From positions 1-22,142 of the forward strand of contig WSZW01000187.1 in NCBI GenBank assembly GCA_013139905.1: a stretch of 22,142 nt of DNA, in the 5' to 3' direction. The translations under genes were made by a program, and so were the position numbers. Of the stretch, positions 1 to 7,980 are shown piece after piece. The stretch comes from an archaeon (GTDB taxonomy: Archaea; EX4484-52; B79-G9). The first letter of the stretch is position 1, and every line of letters begins with the position of its first letter. The notes under the pieces are model-generated. The model saw only the letters and a list, made by a program, of their open reading frames with translations, was not told the DNA's origin and searched no databases.

Positions 1-2
1 TT

Positions 3-155
3 GTAGCAATTGATACGATGCTTATAAACACAATACTTCTTGTGCTTATGGGATCTATCGGTCTTGGTCTTGCAATTGCAATTGGTTGGGGATTAAAAGA
101 TAGTGTTAATGAACTTGCAATTGAACAAGTGAAAAAATACAAGAACAAAAAGTAA
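3..155 (+). CDS. C-terminal fragment of a TM-helix membrane protein (mechanosensitive-channel-like)
   Basis: The window opens inside a gene; the last 50 codons are readable and end in TAA. The visible part is a hydrophobic helix rich in Gly and Ala (MGSIGLGLAIAIGWGLKDSV), followed by a short charged tail ending in KKYKNKK. The alternating small-residue pattern ending in GLKDSV resembles the 'conserved TM helix' repeat found in small-conductance mechanosensitive channel relatives (PF05552-like), where it forms a pore-lining helix. I infer a membrane protein of that group. The upstream part is outside the window, so the full length and domain count are unknown. A terminator-like hairpin starts 8 nt after the stop. 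Confidence 0.55.
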   Translation, partial: VAIDTMLINTILLVLMGSIGLGLAIAIGWGLKDSVNELAIEQVKKYKNKK

Positions 156-163
156 CTTCTGTT

Positions 164-197
164 AAAGAAAGGCCCATTTGGCCTTTCTTTTTTTCTT
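164..197 (+). terminator. Hairpin plus T-tract, intrinsic-terminator-like
   Basis: An 11-bp perfect inverted repeat (164-174 with 180-190, core GAAAGGCC/GGCCTTTC, loop CATTT) runs directly into a T-rich tract (TTTTTTTC then TTATTTTTTATT). It lies 8 nt after the stop codon of the preceding gene and before the next promoter. The shape is that of a bacterial Rho-independent terminator. Archaeal RNA polymerase terminates on T-tracts, often without a hairpin, so termination here is likely but the role of the stem is inferred. Confidence 0.7.
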
Positions 198-261
198 ATT
201 TTTTATTGTTTGATTAGTTGTTGTGATTAAGGATATTAATATTTTTTTGTGGTTGTTAGAA

Positions 262-272
262 AAACTTATATA
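262..272 (+). promoter_or_regulatory. TATA box of the pilin-like adhesin gene
   Basis: AAACTTATATA is centred about 30 nt before the ATG at 298. This spacing predicts transcription starting at or just before the start codon, that is, a leaderless mRNA. Almost the same element (AAACTTATAT) precedes mre11 at 9082, which suggests a species consensus. Confidence 0.6.
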
Positions 273-297
273 CTATTCTAATCTTATTTTATTTATT

Positions 298-3200
298 ATG
301 TTTAGAAAGGCTGTTTCTCCGTTAATTTCTGTAATGTTGGTTCTTGTATTTACGGTATCTATCAGCACGGCTATTTTGGGTTGGGTCACTGATTACACAA
401 AAACTACAACCGATGCTGCTACTGAATCGGCAACGGGAACCAAAGGCATTACTTACTGCGCTAATTCTAATGTTGAAATTTCTAATGTTGCGCTTAGAAA
501 CGTTCAAATTACTTCAAATACTTCTGTTTTATCTGGTGATGTTAATTATTTTGATTTAACTTCTGTTTCCGGCACACCGACGATTACGTTTACGGGTGTT
601 AGTTCTGGTGGCAGTGTGACTGGTCTTGCGGGTTTATGGAATTTTGATGAGGGTTCCGGCACGGATGCTTTGGATTCTACTTCAAATAATAATGATGGTA
701 TTGTGACTGGTGCTACGTGGAATTCGTCGGGGTATATTGGCGATGCATTACAGTTTGACGGTGATGATTATGTTACTGTTGCTGATGATGCAACGCTTGA
801 TATGACTAGTGCTGTTACGCTTGAAGTGTGGGTTAATGTAAAGGATGAACCAACGGCATGGCATTTGGATGGTTGGAGTAAACGTCAAGTTCTTTCTATT
901 GATTCTACTGTTGAGACACTAACTGATTATCAAATTAAAAAAACAATCGCTTTTGATTCTGATATGCAAGCTGATTTTGATGATATTCGATTTACGACAA
1001 CTGATGGCATAAATATTCCATATTGGATTGAAACAAAAAATTCAACATCGGCGGAAGTTTGGTTAAAAATTCCGGAAACAAGTAATACTTTAATTACGCA
1101 AATATGGCAGTATTATGGTAATAGTGGTGTTAGTAGTGTGAGTAATGGTGGTAATGTATTCGAATTCTATGATGATTTTAATCGGGCAGATTCAGGAACC
1201 GTTGGTAATGGATGGAGTCAGTGGGCAAATGTAGTAATTTCCGACAATAGATTGAAATTCACCACTGATTCTACAATATATAGGTCATTTGATTCGAGGG
1301 GATATGTATTAACTGCAGACATTGAAAATGATGTAGGTTATGAATTAAATATATATGCAACCGGCGGAACTGCTGCAAACACCGGGTTATCCGGTAGGGT
1401 TAGTTCAGCACCATATTTAAAAACCAGAATTCTGAATAGTCTTTCAGAATTAGATTTTTATTCAGAAACAATTTCACTCGATACCGTATATACTGGCGAA
1501 TTATCGATTGCAAGTAATTATGCAACTGAAATGAGATCTTGGGAAACGGGTGTTGAATCAAGACCAACAAGTGCAGAAGCTAGTTATGGTACATTAACAC
1601 CTACGGATGCGACACAAAATATTGGACTTGGTGTAAATACTGCAGCAGGTTACATACATTATGCCGATAATTTTAGAGTACGAAAATACACCCCCAACGA
1701 ACCAATATGGGGTATCGACGGTGCGGAAGAAACACGCAGTCCGACTGAATGGCATTTAGATGGTTGGACTAAACGGCAAGTTTTTTCTATTGATTCTACC
1801 GTTGAGGTACTAACTGATTATCAAATTAAAAAGACAATTGCGTTTGATTCTGATATGCAGGCTGATTTTGATGATTTAAGATTTACGACATATAATGGCG
1901 GGAGTATTTCATATTGGATTGAATCAAAAAATTCAACATCGGCGGATGTTTGGTTGAATATTCCGCAAACATCAACAAGTGAAAGTACGAATGTTTGGAT
2001 GTATTATGGTAATTCTGGGGTTAGTAATGCGAGTGATGGTATTAATGTATTTGAATTATTTGATGATTTTAATGATGGAAATATAAATAATACTTTATGG
2101 TATCCACATGTAACTGGGAGTGCTACAGTTACGGAAGCAAATGGAATATTGACATTACAAGGCCAAGGTCCTAAACCCGGCGGAGAAACTTCATGGCTTG
2201 AAAGTCGACCTGAAAATGGATATGCTTGGGATTATAATCATAGAATAAGAATGAAAAGATGGGTTCTGGCTGAGTCTTATGATTGTGCGATGTATGATTT
2301 TATAAATGATAATGGACGTTTAGGGTTTATTGCCCGGGGTTCAATTGCTGATATTTCTACATATTCACTTAATGGTGGGAGTAGTGATTTGGTTAGTATT
2401 GGTAATTATGAAAACGCTTGGCATTTATGGGAAGTACAAAGGGAACAAAGTGCAGCACATTTTTTAATAGATGATATGCTAAAATATACATCTTTGCCGC
2501 CATATATTCCCGCAGGGGACATGCGAATATATGAAAGTGTCGCAGGAAGTGCAGTGTCTATGAAAATCGATTGGATATTTGTTGGTAAATACACCGCAAA
2601 TGAACCAACATGGGCGGCGGATGGATTGGAAGAAACGCGCAGCCCGACTGTGTGGCATTTGGATGGTTGGAATTATCGTCAATTAATTACAGTTAATAAA
2701 TCACAAGTAAGTGGAATTAATACAAATATGCCGATTGGTTTGAGTATTAATATTTCCGGTGCAAACACAGGTGCATCGGATTTACGAGTATATGACACAA
2801 ACGGTCAGCAGTTGGCGCGAGAAATAGAGATGTATGAAAATGATAAGTTGATGGCATGGATTAATGTGCCAAATTTAACAAATACTAGTGATTATCAATA
2901 TTATATTTATTGGGGTAATAGTGGCGCAACCGAGCCTGCCGCAGATTCAACATATGGCAGTCAGGCTGTTTGGGATAGTAATTATAGTGGGGTATGGCAT
3001 CTAAATCAAGAACCAAATGGTGCTGGTGTAAATTCTATGTTAGATTCAACATCAAATGAAAATCATGGGACTCCAACAGGATTTATAATGAATAGTTTAG
3101 GTGATAGTTCATACGCTAAAGCAATAACATTTGATAGCACGAATTCAAATTATATTTTTATGTCGGATAATTCATTTGATTTTAGCAATCATGATTTTAG

Positions 3201-4434
3201 TATTATCATTCGTGCAAAAAGTGATTTGTCTGGTGGTGATTATATTCTCTCTCATTATGATGGCACCGATGGGTGGTTTGTGAATATGATGTCGACGCGA
3301 ATACGATTATTATTACGCGAAGTTGGATCTGCGGATCAAGCATATACGACCGGTTCTGCACCATCATCAAATACGTGGCATAATATGTTTCATACTGTTG
3401 ATATTTCATCTTCAATAGGACTTTTGAGCAGATTAGATGGTGGTTCTGATGTTATAGCAGACCCGACAACAATTTCAAACATTGACGTTACTGCAAATCT
3501 TAAAATTGCAACCGATTCTGTAACGTATTTTGATGGAATTATTAGTGATGTGCGTATTATAAATGTAACATTATCTTCGAATTATATTTCAACAACCCAC
3601 AAAAACCTCAACAACCCATCAGCCTCAGGCACAGCGCCGTTCTACAAAACATTTGGCGCTGTTGAGACAAAATCTATCGTCTCTAAAGTAGGCGCTTATG
3701 AAATAAGCGCTAATAGCACGCATGCAATTGGGCGTATTAATGATCAGACAATAATTGCTGCAATATCCCTCGGTTGGAACCATATTGCGTTGACATATAA
3801 TCAAACTGGCACGGGCACCGAGGAATTAATATTATACGTTAATAGTGTAGAATCTGCAACGGCTGATTATTTAACCGTAATTACAACAAACACGAACGAT
3901 GTAATTATCGGAAATAATTTCAATGGCACGATTGATGAAGTACGAATTTGGAATCGGGAGTTAACGCAATCAGAGATTGCGACATATTATGAACAAAGCA
4001 ATCCGTCATCTGCTGTATCTACATTAAATCCAAAGGCGTCAATTAACGGTAATGCTAATGTGTCGTATGATAATACGTTAGTAAACGGAGTAACAGAAAC
4101 GTTAACTATTGATTCTGATAATTTTACTATTGGAACAAATAACATTACAATTTATACCGACGCCGGCGTTGTTGATTATTCAATAAGTATGAATGGTTTA
4201 TCTGCACTTATTTCAAATACGGGCATGAATAATGTTACTGTAAAACAAGTTGTTGCGTTTAAGAGTGATGGTTCAAATTGCATTTTAAAAAGTAATGAAA
4301 CAACGTTTGAAGTTGGTGATGTGTTTAGTGTTTCCGGATGTCCTATGAGTTGTGATGAGTTTTTAGGTATCAAAGCATACACTGACTGCACCGGTGTTTT
4401 TGGCGAATTTACACAAACGCCGAGCGGTTGTTAG
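298..4434 (+). CDS. Giant pilin-like surface adhesin with LamG and three DUF2341 modules
   Basis: This is a 1378-aa secreted or pilus-associated protein. The N-terminus MFRK-AVSPLISVML is an archaeal class III (type IV pilin) signal: a short basic leader, a predicted prepilin-peptidase cut after Lys4, then a hydrophobic helix to about residue 30. The start at 298 was preferred over an upstream GTG because it puts this signal at the N-terminus and lies 30 nt from a TATA box. Domains in order: a pilin-type stem with Cys (about 50-105); the N-terminal half of a LamG domain (109-187); DUF2341 modules beginning at residues 188, 485 and 786 with the motif WHLDGW; an extra LamG-like domain (about 897-1100); the second half of the first LamG (about 1122-1236, WNHIALTYN and GTIDEVRIWNREL); and a C-terminal Cys-containing domain (1237-1378). 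LamG and DUF2341 modules usually bind glycans or other surface ligands, so a role in adhesion is likely. The ligand is unknown. Confidence 0.8.
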   Translation: MFRKAVSPLISVMLVLVFTVSISTAILGWVTDYTKTTTDAATESATGTKGITYCANSNVEISNVALRNVQITSNTSVLSGDVNYFDLTSVSGTPTITFTGVSSGGSVTGLAGLWNFDEGSGTDALDSTSNNNDGIVTGATWNSSGYIGDALQFDGDDYVTVADDATLDMTSAVTLEVWVNVKDEPTAWHLDGWSKRQVLSIDSTVETLTDYQIKKTIAFDSDMQADFDDIRFTTTDGINIPYWIETKNSTSAEVWLKIPETSNTLITQIWQYYGNSGVSSVSNGGNVFEFYDDFNRADSGTVGNGWSQWANVVISDNRLKFTTDSTIYRSFDSRGYVLTADIENDVGYELNIYATGGTAANTGLSGRVSSAPYLKTRILNSLSELDFYSETISLDTVYTGELSIASNYATEMRSWETGVESRPTSAEASYGTLTPTDATQNIGLGVNTAAGYIHYADNFRVRKYTPNEPIWGIDGAEETRSPTEWHLDGWTKRQVFSIDSTVEVLTDYQIKKTIAFDSDMQADFDDLRFTTYNGGSISYWIESKNSTSADVWLNIPQTSTSESTNVWMYYGNSGVSNASDGINVFELFDDFNDGNINNTLWYPHVTGSATVTEANGILTLQGQGPKPGGETSWLESRPENGYAWDYNHRIRMKRWVLAESYDCAMYDFINDNGRLGFIARGSIADISTYSLNGGSSDLVSIGNYENAWHLWEVQREQSAAHFLIDDMLKYTSLPPYIPAGDMRIYESVAGSAVSMKIDWIFVGKYTANEPTWAADGLEETRSPTVWHLDGWNYRQLITVNKSQVSGINTNMPIGLSINISGANTGASDLRVYDTNGQQLAREIEMYENDKLMAWINVPNLTNTSDYQYYIYWGNSGATEPAADSTYGSQAVWDSNYSGVWHLNQEPNGAGVNSMLDSTSNENHGTPTGFIMNSLGDSSYAKAITFDSTNSNYIFMSDNSFDFSNHDFSIIIRAKSDLSGGDYILSHYDGTDGWFVNMMSTRIRLLLREVGSADQAYTTGSAPSSNTWHNMFHTVDISSSIGLLSRLDGGSDVIADPTTISNIDVTANLKIATDSVTYFDGIISDVRIINVTLSSNYISTTHKNLNNPSASGTAPFYKTFGAVETKSIVSKVGAYEISANSTHAIGRINDQTIIAAISLGWNHIALTYNQTGTGTEELILYVNSVESATADYLTVITTNTNDVIIGNNFNGTIDEVRIWNRELTQSEIATYYEQSNPSSAVSTLNPKASINGNANVSYDNTLVNGVTETLTIDSDNFTIGTNNITIYTDAGVVDYSISMNGLSALISNTGMNNVTVKQVVAFKSDGSNCILKSNETTFEVGDVFSVSGCPMSCDEFLGIKAYTDCTGVFGEFTQTPSGC
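859..1074 (+). repeat. DUF2341 module repeat, copy 1
   Basis: This stretch starts at the TGG of WHLDGW and is repeated almost base for base at 1750-1965, with only scattered changes and no gaps. For example, it shares GATTCTGATATGCA and TTCAACATCGGCGGA with that copy. The high DNA identity over about 215 bp indicates a recent intragenic duplication. The module period is 891 bp. Confidence 0.8.
1750..1965 (+). repeat. DUF2341 module repeat, copy 2
   Basis: This is the second copy of the repeat at 859-1074, in the same reading frame. Beyond 1965 the two modules diverge quickly: the following beta-rich segments (about residues 300-480 and 595-780) look different from one another. Confidence 0.8.
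2653..2970 (+). repeat. DUF2341 module repeat, copy 3 (diverged)
   Basis: The third module again opens with WHLDGW, now followed by NYRQLITV, and is preceded by the same linker pattern (EETRSPT) seen before copy 2. Only the first 25-30 bases match copies 1 and 2 well. The rest matches at protein level only, for example the YYIYWGNSGA strand. It begins 903 bp after copy 2. Confidence 0.65.
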
Positions 4435-4460
4435 AAATTAATTCTGTGTGATTAAGACAT

Positions 4461-4469
4461 ATTTATATA
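4461..4469 (+). promoter_or_regulatory. TATA box of the mntA-hepT operon
   Basis: ATTTATATA lies about 43 nt before the ATG at 4508. Transcription would begin near 4490-4495, leaving a short leader that contains the GGGTG ribosome-binding match at 4498-4502. Confidence 0.5.
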
Positions 4470-4507
4470 TGCTAAAATGTATACTATATTTTATATGGGT
4501 GTTATGT

Positions 4508-4798
4508 ATGCGCGATAATGAATTAAATGATTTAAAAAAAATAATAGTTCCTGTGCTTAAACGAAACGGTGTTGTAAAAGCAGGAATATTCGGTTCTTAT
4601 GCAAGAGGAGAAGCCAAAAAAAACAGTGATATTGATATTTTAATAAAGTTTAAGGGGCGAAAAAGTCTTTTGGATTTAGTTGGTGTAAAACAGGAACTGG
4701 AAGAAAAAACTAAACGAAGTGTTGATGTTGTAACTTATAAATCAATTAATCCTTTGTTAAAAGAAAGAATTTTGAATGAAGAGGTTCCTGTACTATGA
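4508..4798 (+). CDS. mntA: MntA-like minimal nucleotidyltransferase antitoxin
   Basis: This 96-aa protein belongs to the minimal nucleotidyltransferase (MNT) group of the polymerase-beta superfamily. The active site reads GSYARGEAKKNSDID, giving Ser30, Asp41 and Asp43 in the GSX10DXD pattern, with a likely third metal ligand at Asp73 (RSVDVV). In studied type VII systems MntA transfers AMP to a tyrosine of the HEPN toxin and so neutralises it. The start at 4508 was chosen over an in-frame GTG at 4448 because the upstream 20 codons contain the TATA box, and GGGTG sits a few bases before this ATG. The gene overlaps hepT by 4 nt (ATGA), typical of coupled toxin-antitoxin translation. Confidence 0.88.
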   Translation: MRDNELNDLKKIIVPVLKRNGVVKAGIFGSYARGEAKKNSDIDILIKFKGRKSLLDLVGVKQELEEKTKRSVDVVTYKSINPLLKERILNEEVPVL

Positions 4799-5136
4799 AA
4801 AAAGATCCTGTAATTTTTCTTAAACATATTTTAGAAAGTATTGAAATAATTGATGAGTTTACATCCGGCATTTCAAAAGAAAAATTTCTTGTTTCTGTAC
4901 AAATTCAAGATGGGGTAATAAGGCGTCTTGAAATTATAGGTGAGGCTGTAAAGAATTTACTTCCGGAATTTAAATATATGCATCCAGGCATTGAATGGAA
5001 GAAAATTGCAGGTCTAAGGGATGTTTTAATTCATGCTTATTTTAGTGTGGATCTTGATCTTACGTGGGGTATTGTAAAAAACGATTTGCCTGAGCTAAAA
5101 AAGAAAATTAAAAATATTATTAATTCTTATGAATAA
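4795..5136 (+). CDS. hepT: HepT-like HEPN-domain toxin (DUF86)
   Basis: This 113-aa all-helical HEPN protein of the DUF86/HepT family is predicted to be an RNase toxin, partnered with the MntA encoded just upstream. The diagnostic RX4HXY motif is intact: Arg75, His80 and Tyr82 in RDVLIHAYF. Tyr82 is the residue expected to be AMPylated by MntA. The family signature RRLEIIGEAVKNL (about 43-55) precedes it. The motif is complete, so the toxin is probably active. It ends tail-to-tail with the next gene, with 3 nt between the two stop codons. The toxic activity and its RNA target cannot be read from sequence. Confidence 0.88.
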   Translation: MKKDPVIFLKHILESIEIIDEFTSGISKEKFLVSVQIQDGVIRRLEIIGEAVKNLLPEFKYMHPGIEWKKIAGLRDVLIHAYFSVDLDLTWGIVKNDLPELKKKIKNIINSYE

Positions 5137-5139
5137 AAT

Positions 5140-5721
5140 TTATTCTTTATTCAATTTTAATACAACTTTTGCAATGTGGGCGCCTAGATTTTTGGATGTT
5201 TCTATAGCGTGATTGTCATTTTTTATGTCTTCTAGTTTTGATGCTTGGCCGGTTCCGCCGTAGTGTCTTGTTTTTTCGTCACCGACGATGATTGCGCCAT
5301 GTATTAAGAAAAAATTATGTATTTGTTGAATGGTTGTTTCCTGACCGCCGTTTCTGGAAGCTCCAACGGCAATTGCTCCTGTGATTTTATCTGTCAGTGC
5401 ATCTTCTCTTCGTAAATGTCTTGTTCTATCCATAAATGCTTTTAATTGCGCTGAAACACCACCAAAATATACGGGAGATGACATTATGATACCGTCTGCA
5501 TCTTTGATTTTTTCGGATATTTTATTGTAATCATCATCAATTATGCATTTGCCTTGTTTTATGCATGCGTTACAAACGTTACATGGTTTGATGTTTAGTT
5601 TGCCTAGATGAATTAGTTCTGTTTTAATGTTATGTTTTTTGACTTCAGCTAGTGCTGTTTGCGTTAAAAAATATGTATTTTCCTTGCGAGGGGAACCCAC
5701 AAGACCTATTATTTTGTACAT
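5140..5721 (-). CDS. Iron-sulfur flavoprotein / NAD(P)H-dependent FMN reductase
   Basis: This 193-aa protein has a flavodoxin-like fold. GSPRKENT (residues 9-16) is the FMN phosphate loop, and MSSPVYFGGVSAQLKAFMDR is the family's second FMN-binding segment. A compact cluster motif, CX2CX2CX5C at Cys47, Cys50, Cys53 and Cys59, matches the 4Fe-4S site of archaeal iron-sulfur flavoproteins (Isf), which pass electrons in oxidative-stress or redox reactions. The physiological donor and acceptor are unknown. It follows the coiled-coil gene by 9 nt, and its ribosome binding site (AAGGTG on the minus strand) overlaps that gene's stop codon, so the two are almost certainly cotranscribed and translationally coupled. 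Confidence 0.85.
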   Translation of the reverse strand: MYKIIGLVGSPRKENTYFLTQTALAEVKKHNIKTELIHLGKLNIKPCNVCNACIKQGKCIIDDDYNKISEKIKDADGIIMSSPVYFGGVSAQLKAFMDRTRHLRREDALTDKITGAIAVGASRNGGQETTIQQIHNFFLIHGAIIVGDEKTRHYGGTGQASKLEDIKNDNHAIETSKNLGAHIAKVVLKLNKE

Positions 5722-5730
5722 AATTGCACC

Positions 5731-6576
5731 TTAATCTCTTGGTGCGTATTTTTGCATAATTACGATTTCTTCAGAATTAAGTTTTTTACCTTTTAGAAAT
5801 TCGTCAAAAAGATCAGCTGCTTTTTTCTTTAGTTCTTTTTCGGTAAGTTCTTTTTGTTTTTTTTCTTTTTCTCTTTTTTCTTCTTGTTGTATTTTTATTT
5901 CTTTTTGATCTTTAGAGACAATTTTTATGTAATTATCATGGACTTCGTTTGCATCTTTCTTTGCTTTTTTAAGGTCGTCAGTTGCAGGTCCTAATGTTTC
6001 TCTTAATTGTTTTATCTTGTCAAAATTACCTATTAATGCTTTGTGGTCTGTTTCGCTTTCTTTGGATAATTCTACAATTTGTTTGTGAACACTATCTGCT
6101 TGACTTCTAAAGTTTCTTAGGATTTTAAATTTATCATATAGGGATGAGCGTACTTTTGCAAGTTCTGCTCCGTTTTTAAGCTGGGATTCCATATCTTCTA
6201 GCTTTTTTCTTAGTTCTTCATCTTTTTTTACTGATAGTTGTTCTGTTTGTAAGTACCAGTCTAATTTTTTTATTTGATAAGAAAGATCTTTGAATGTTTT
6301 TTCGTCAATTCCGGTTTCTTTTTGAAGTTTTTCGAATTCTTTTTTTTCTTCGTTTATTTTTTCCCGGATTGTATTTGATTCTTTATTGAAATTATTTCTT
6401 TTACTTTTAAGTTCTTTTATTTTTGCGTTTTTTTCGTCTCTGGATTTTTTTAATTCTGTAATTTTTGCATTCAGAGTAGAAATTGCGTCAAAAGAAGATT
6501 TATTATCTGTAATTATTTCTTTTACTTTTTTGTTGAGTTCGTCTCGTTTGATTTTTAAATCGTCTGCTTTTGGCAT
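5731..6576 (-). CDS. Archaeal coiled-coil protein, COG1340-like
   Basis: This 281-aa protein is almost entirely charged heptad repeats of Lys, Glu, Asp and Leu, predicted to be a long coiled coil. A central segment around residues 105-125 (IKKLDWYLQTEQLS) and a C-terminal helical segment (AADLFDEFLKGKKLNSEEIVIMQKY) resemble the uncharacterised archaeal coiled-coil family COG1340. No enzyme motif is present. Function is unknown; structural or RNA/ribosome-associated roles have been guessed for relatives. The ATG is about 26 nt from a TATA-like element, which suggests a leaderless message. It is the first gene of a two-gene unit with the flavoprotein. Confidence 0.7.
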   Translation of the reverse strand: MPKADDLKIKRDELNKKVKEIITDNKSSFDAISTLNAKITELKKSRDEKNAKIKELKSKRNNFNKESNTIREKINEEKKEFEKLQKETGIDEKTFKDLSYQIKKLDWYLQTEQLSVKKDEELRKKLEDMESQLKNGAELAKVRSSLYDKFKILRNFRSQADSVHKQIVELSKESETDHKALIGNFDKIKQLRETLGPATDDLKKAKKDANEVHDNYIKIVSKDQKEIKIQQEEKREKEKKQKELTEKELKKKAADLFDEFLKGKKLNSEEIVIMQKYAPRD

Positions 6577-6597
6577 AGTGTATACCTACTTAGTTAA

Positions 6598-6608
6598 TTA
6601 TTAAAAAG
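6598..6608 (-). promoter_or_regulatory. TATA box of the coiled-coil/flavoprotein operon
   Basis: On the minus strand this reads CTTTTTAATAA, centred about 27 nt before the ATG at 6576. That is the spacing expected for a leaderless archaeal transcript. The 88-nt gap to the end of pyrD holds nothing else recognisable. Confidence 0.45.
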
Positions 6609-6664
6609 ATTTTGTCTGTTTTTTAAATTTTTACGTTTACTAGGAAGTTAATTAATTAGCTTAA

Positions 6665-7957
6665 TTATATAAAGTTCTCGTTTTTTTTTCGAAATGCATA
6701 GGTGTTTATTTTATTTATTCTATTTTCTATTGTATCTTTTTTAAAGTTATCAAGAGATTTGTAGTTGTTTTGTTTGCAGAATTGTGATAATTCCAGATTT
6801 GTAAGTGCGATTGCGCTGTATGGGTCTTCTATTACGGCATATGCCATTTGTACTGTGTCTGCTCCAGCATTTATTGCTTTTAGGACGTCGTATGCAGTTG
6901 ATATTCCGCCACAGGCCTTTATCGGGACGTTTTTATAATTTGTATTTACTAGATTGACTAATTCAAGCATTCGTTCATTTAGTCCAGGGCCGCTTAGACC
7001 GCCTTTACCAACGGATAAATCACTACATTCTTTAGATTGTGTGTTTCCAAGAACAACGCCCATTTTATATTCTTGACAAATACCGACTAAGTTAAGTATT
7101 TTTTCATTTTCGAAATCGGGGGATAGTTTGATGTAAACGGGTGGTGAATTTTCTCCTGTAATTTCCCGTATTCCTGAAAGTAATTCTTTGAAATTTGTGT
7201 ACTTTCCATTCTGATTTATGTCGCAGGCTGCGGTTCCGGTTCCAGTATTTGGACAGCTTACGTTTATCTCGAAATCGACGTGTTTTTGATATTGTGCATT
7301 TATTAGATTTATGGGTTCTTTATTGTCTGTAGAATAATTTTCATAATATAGGGTTTTAAAGACTTTAAGATATTCATCTTTGTTTTCGCCACCAATGCTT
7401 AGAGTCATTCTTTTATCTTTGTATTTCCAGAATTCTGAAGTCATTAATTTTTCTCTTATATCTTTAGCGGATGGTCCTGGCAATCCCATGGCATTTATGA
7501 GTCCATGTTCTAGTGGTTTTATTCTTGGTTTTTTATTTCCTTTTCTTCTTGTGGGCATTGCAGTTTTTATGGTGGGATTAGCACCCATTATAGTCCATAC
7601 ATCTAATATTATGTCTAAATCGCTTTCAAATGAGGCTAGTGAAACTGAGGTTTTGTAATTTATTTCTTGTCCATAAAAATCAATTTTGGTGCCAATATTA
7701 TTTTCAACTGTAAAATTTATTGAATTGTTGGGTAAATTTTTGAGATAAAAATCACCAATTCGTTTAGCAATTGTTTCGTAATTTAAGTATTTATTTAATA
7801 ATGGTATTTTTTCAATTTTTTCCATTGGCGAAATAAGAAGTTTGCGATTTTTACGATAGAAATTAGATTTATTTAGTAATTTTTCGTATAATTCTTCGAG
7901 TGAATCTGGATTCGTTTCTTTTGTATATTTAGTATCTGTTTCGTTATCACTCATAAA
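6665..7957 (-). CDS. pyrD: Dihydroorotate dehydrogenase (class 1-like)
   Basis: This 430-aa flavoprotein is predicted to oxidise dihydroorotate to orotate in de novo pyrimidine synthesis. Visible family motifs are EGLINAMG-type (EHGLINAMGLPGPS), EINVSCPNT with a candidate catalytic-base Cys235, KLSPDF with the FMN-contacting Lys, VVLGNT, GGLSGPGL, and the C-terminal FMN phosphate site CGGISTAYDVLKAINAGADTVQMAYA. The Cys in SCPN fits class 1 enzymes better than the Ser of class 2. The protein is longer than the usual 300-310 aa because of about 70 extra N-terminal residues and internal insertions. The start at 7957 was preferred over an in-frame ATG at 7981, since a TATA-like element lies 28 nt upstream of it. 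It is divergent from pyrC, which catalyses the preceding step. Confidence 0.85.
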   Translation of the reverse strand, partial: FMSDNETDTKYTKETNPDSLEELYEKLLNKSNFYRKNRKLLISPMEKIEKIPLLNKYLNYETIAKRIGDFYLKNLPNNSINFTVENNIGTKIDFYGQEINYKTSVSLASFESDLDIILDVWTIMGANPTIKTAMPTRRKGNKKPRIKPLEHGLINAMGLPGPSAKDIREKLMTSEFWKYKDKRMTLSIGGENKDEYLKVFKTLYYENYSTDNKEPINLINAQYQKHVDFEINVSCPNTGTGTAACDINQNGKYTNFKELLSGIREITGENSPPVYIKLSPDFENEKILNLVGICQEYKMGVVLGNTQSKECSDLSVGKGGLSGPGLNERMLELVNLVNTNYKNVPIKACGGISTAYDVLKAINAGADTVQMAYAVIEDPYSAIALTNLELSQFCKQNNYKSLDNFKKDTIENRINKINTYAFRKKNENFI

Positions 7958-7980
7958 ATCAATACTCGTTAGGAATAACA

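Noticed and set aside
223..297. Extended N-terminus of the adhesin from a GTG at 223
   Set aside because: It would bury the class III signal peptide 25 residues in, and it overlaps the TATA box. The ATG at 298 fits both signals better.
5131..5145. Perfect inverted repeat GAATAAAATTTATTC between the convergent hepT and flavoprotein stops
   Set aside because: The centre is a single base, so no hairpin loop is possible, and the AT-rich sequence overlaps both reading frames. Probably chance.
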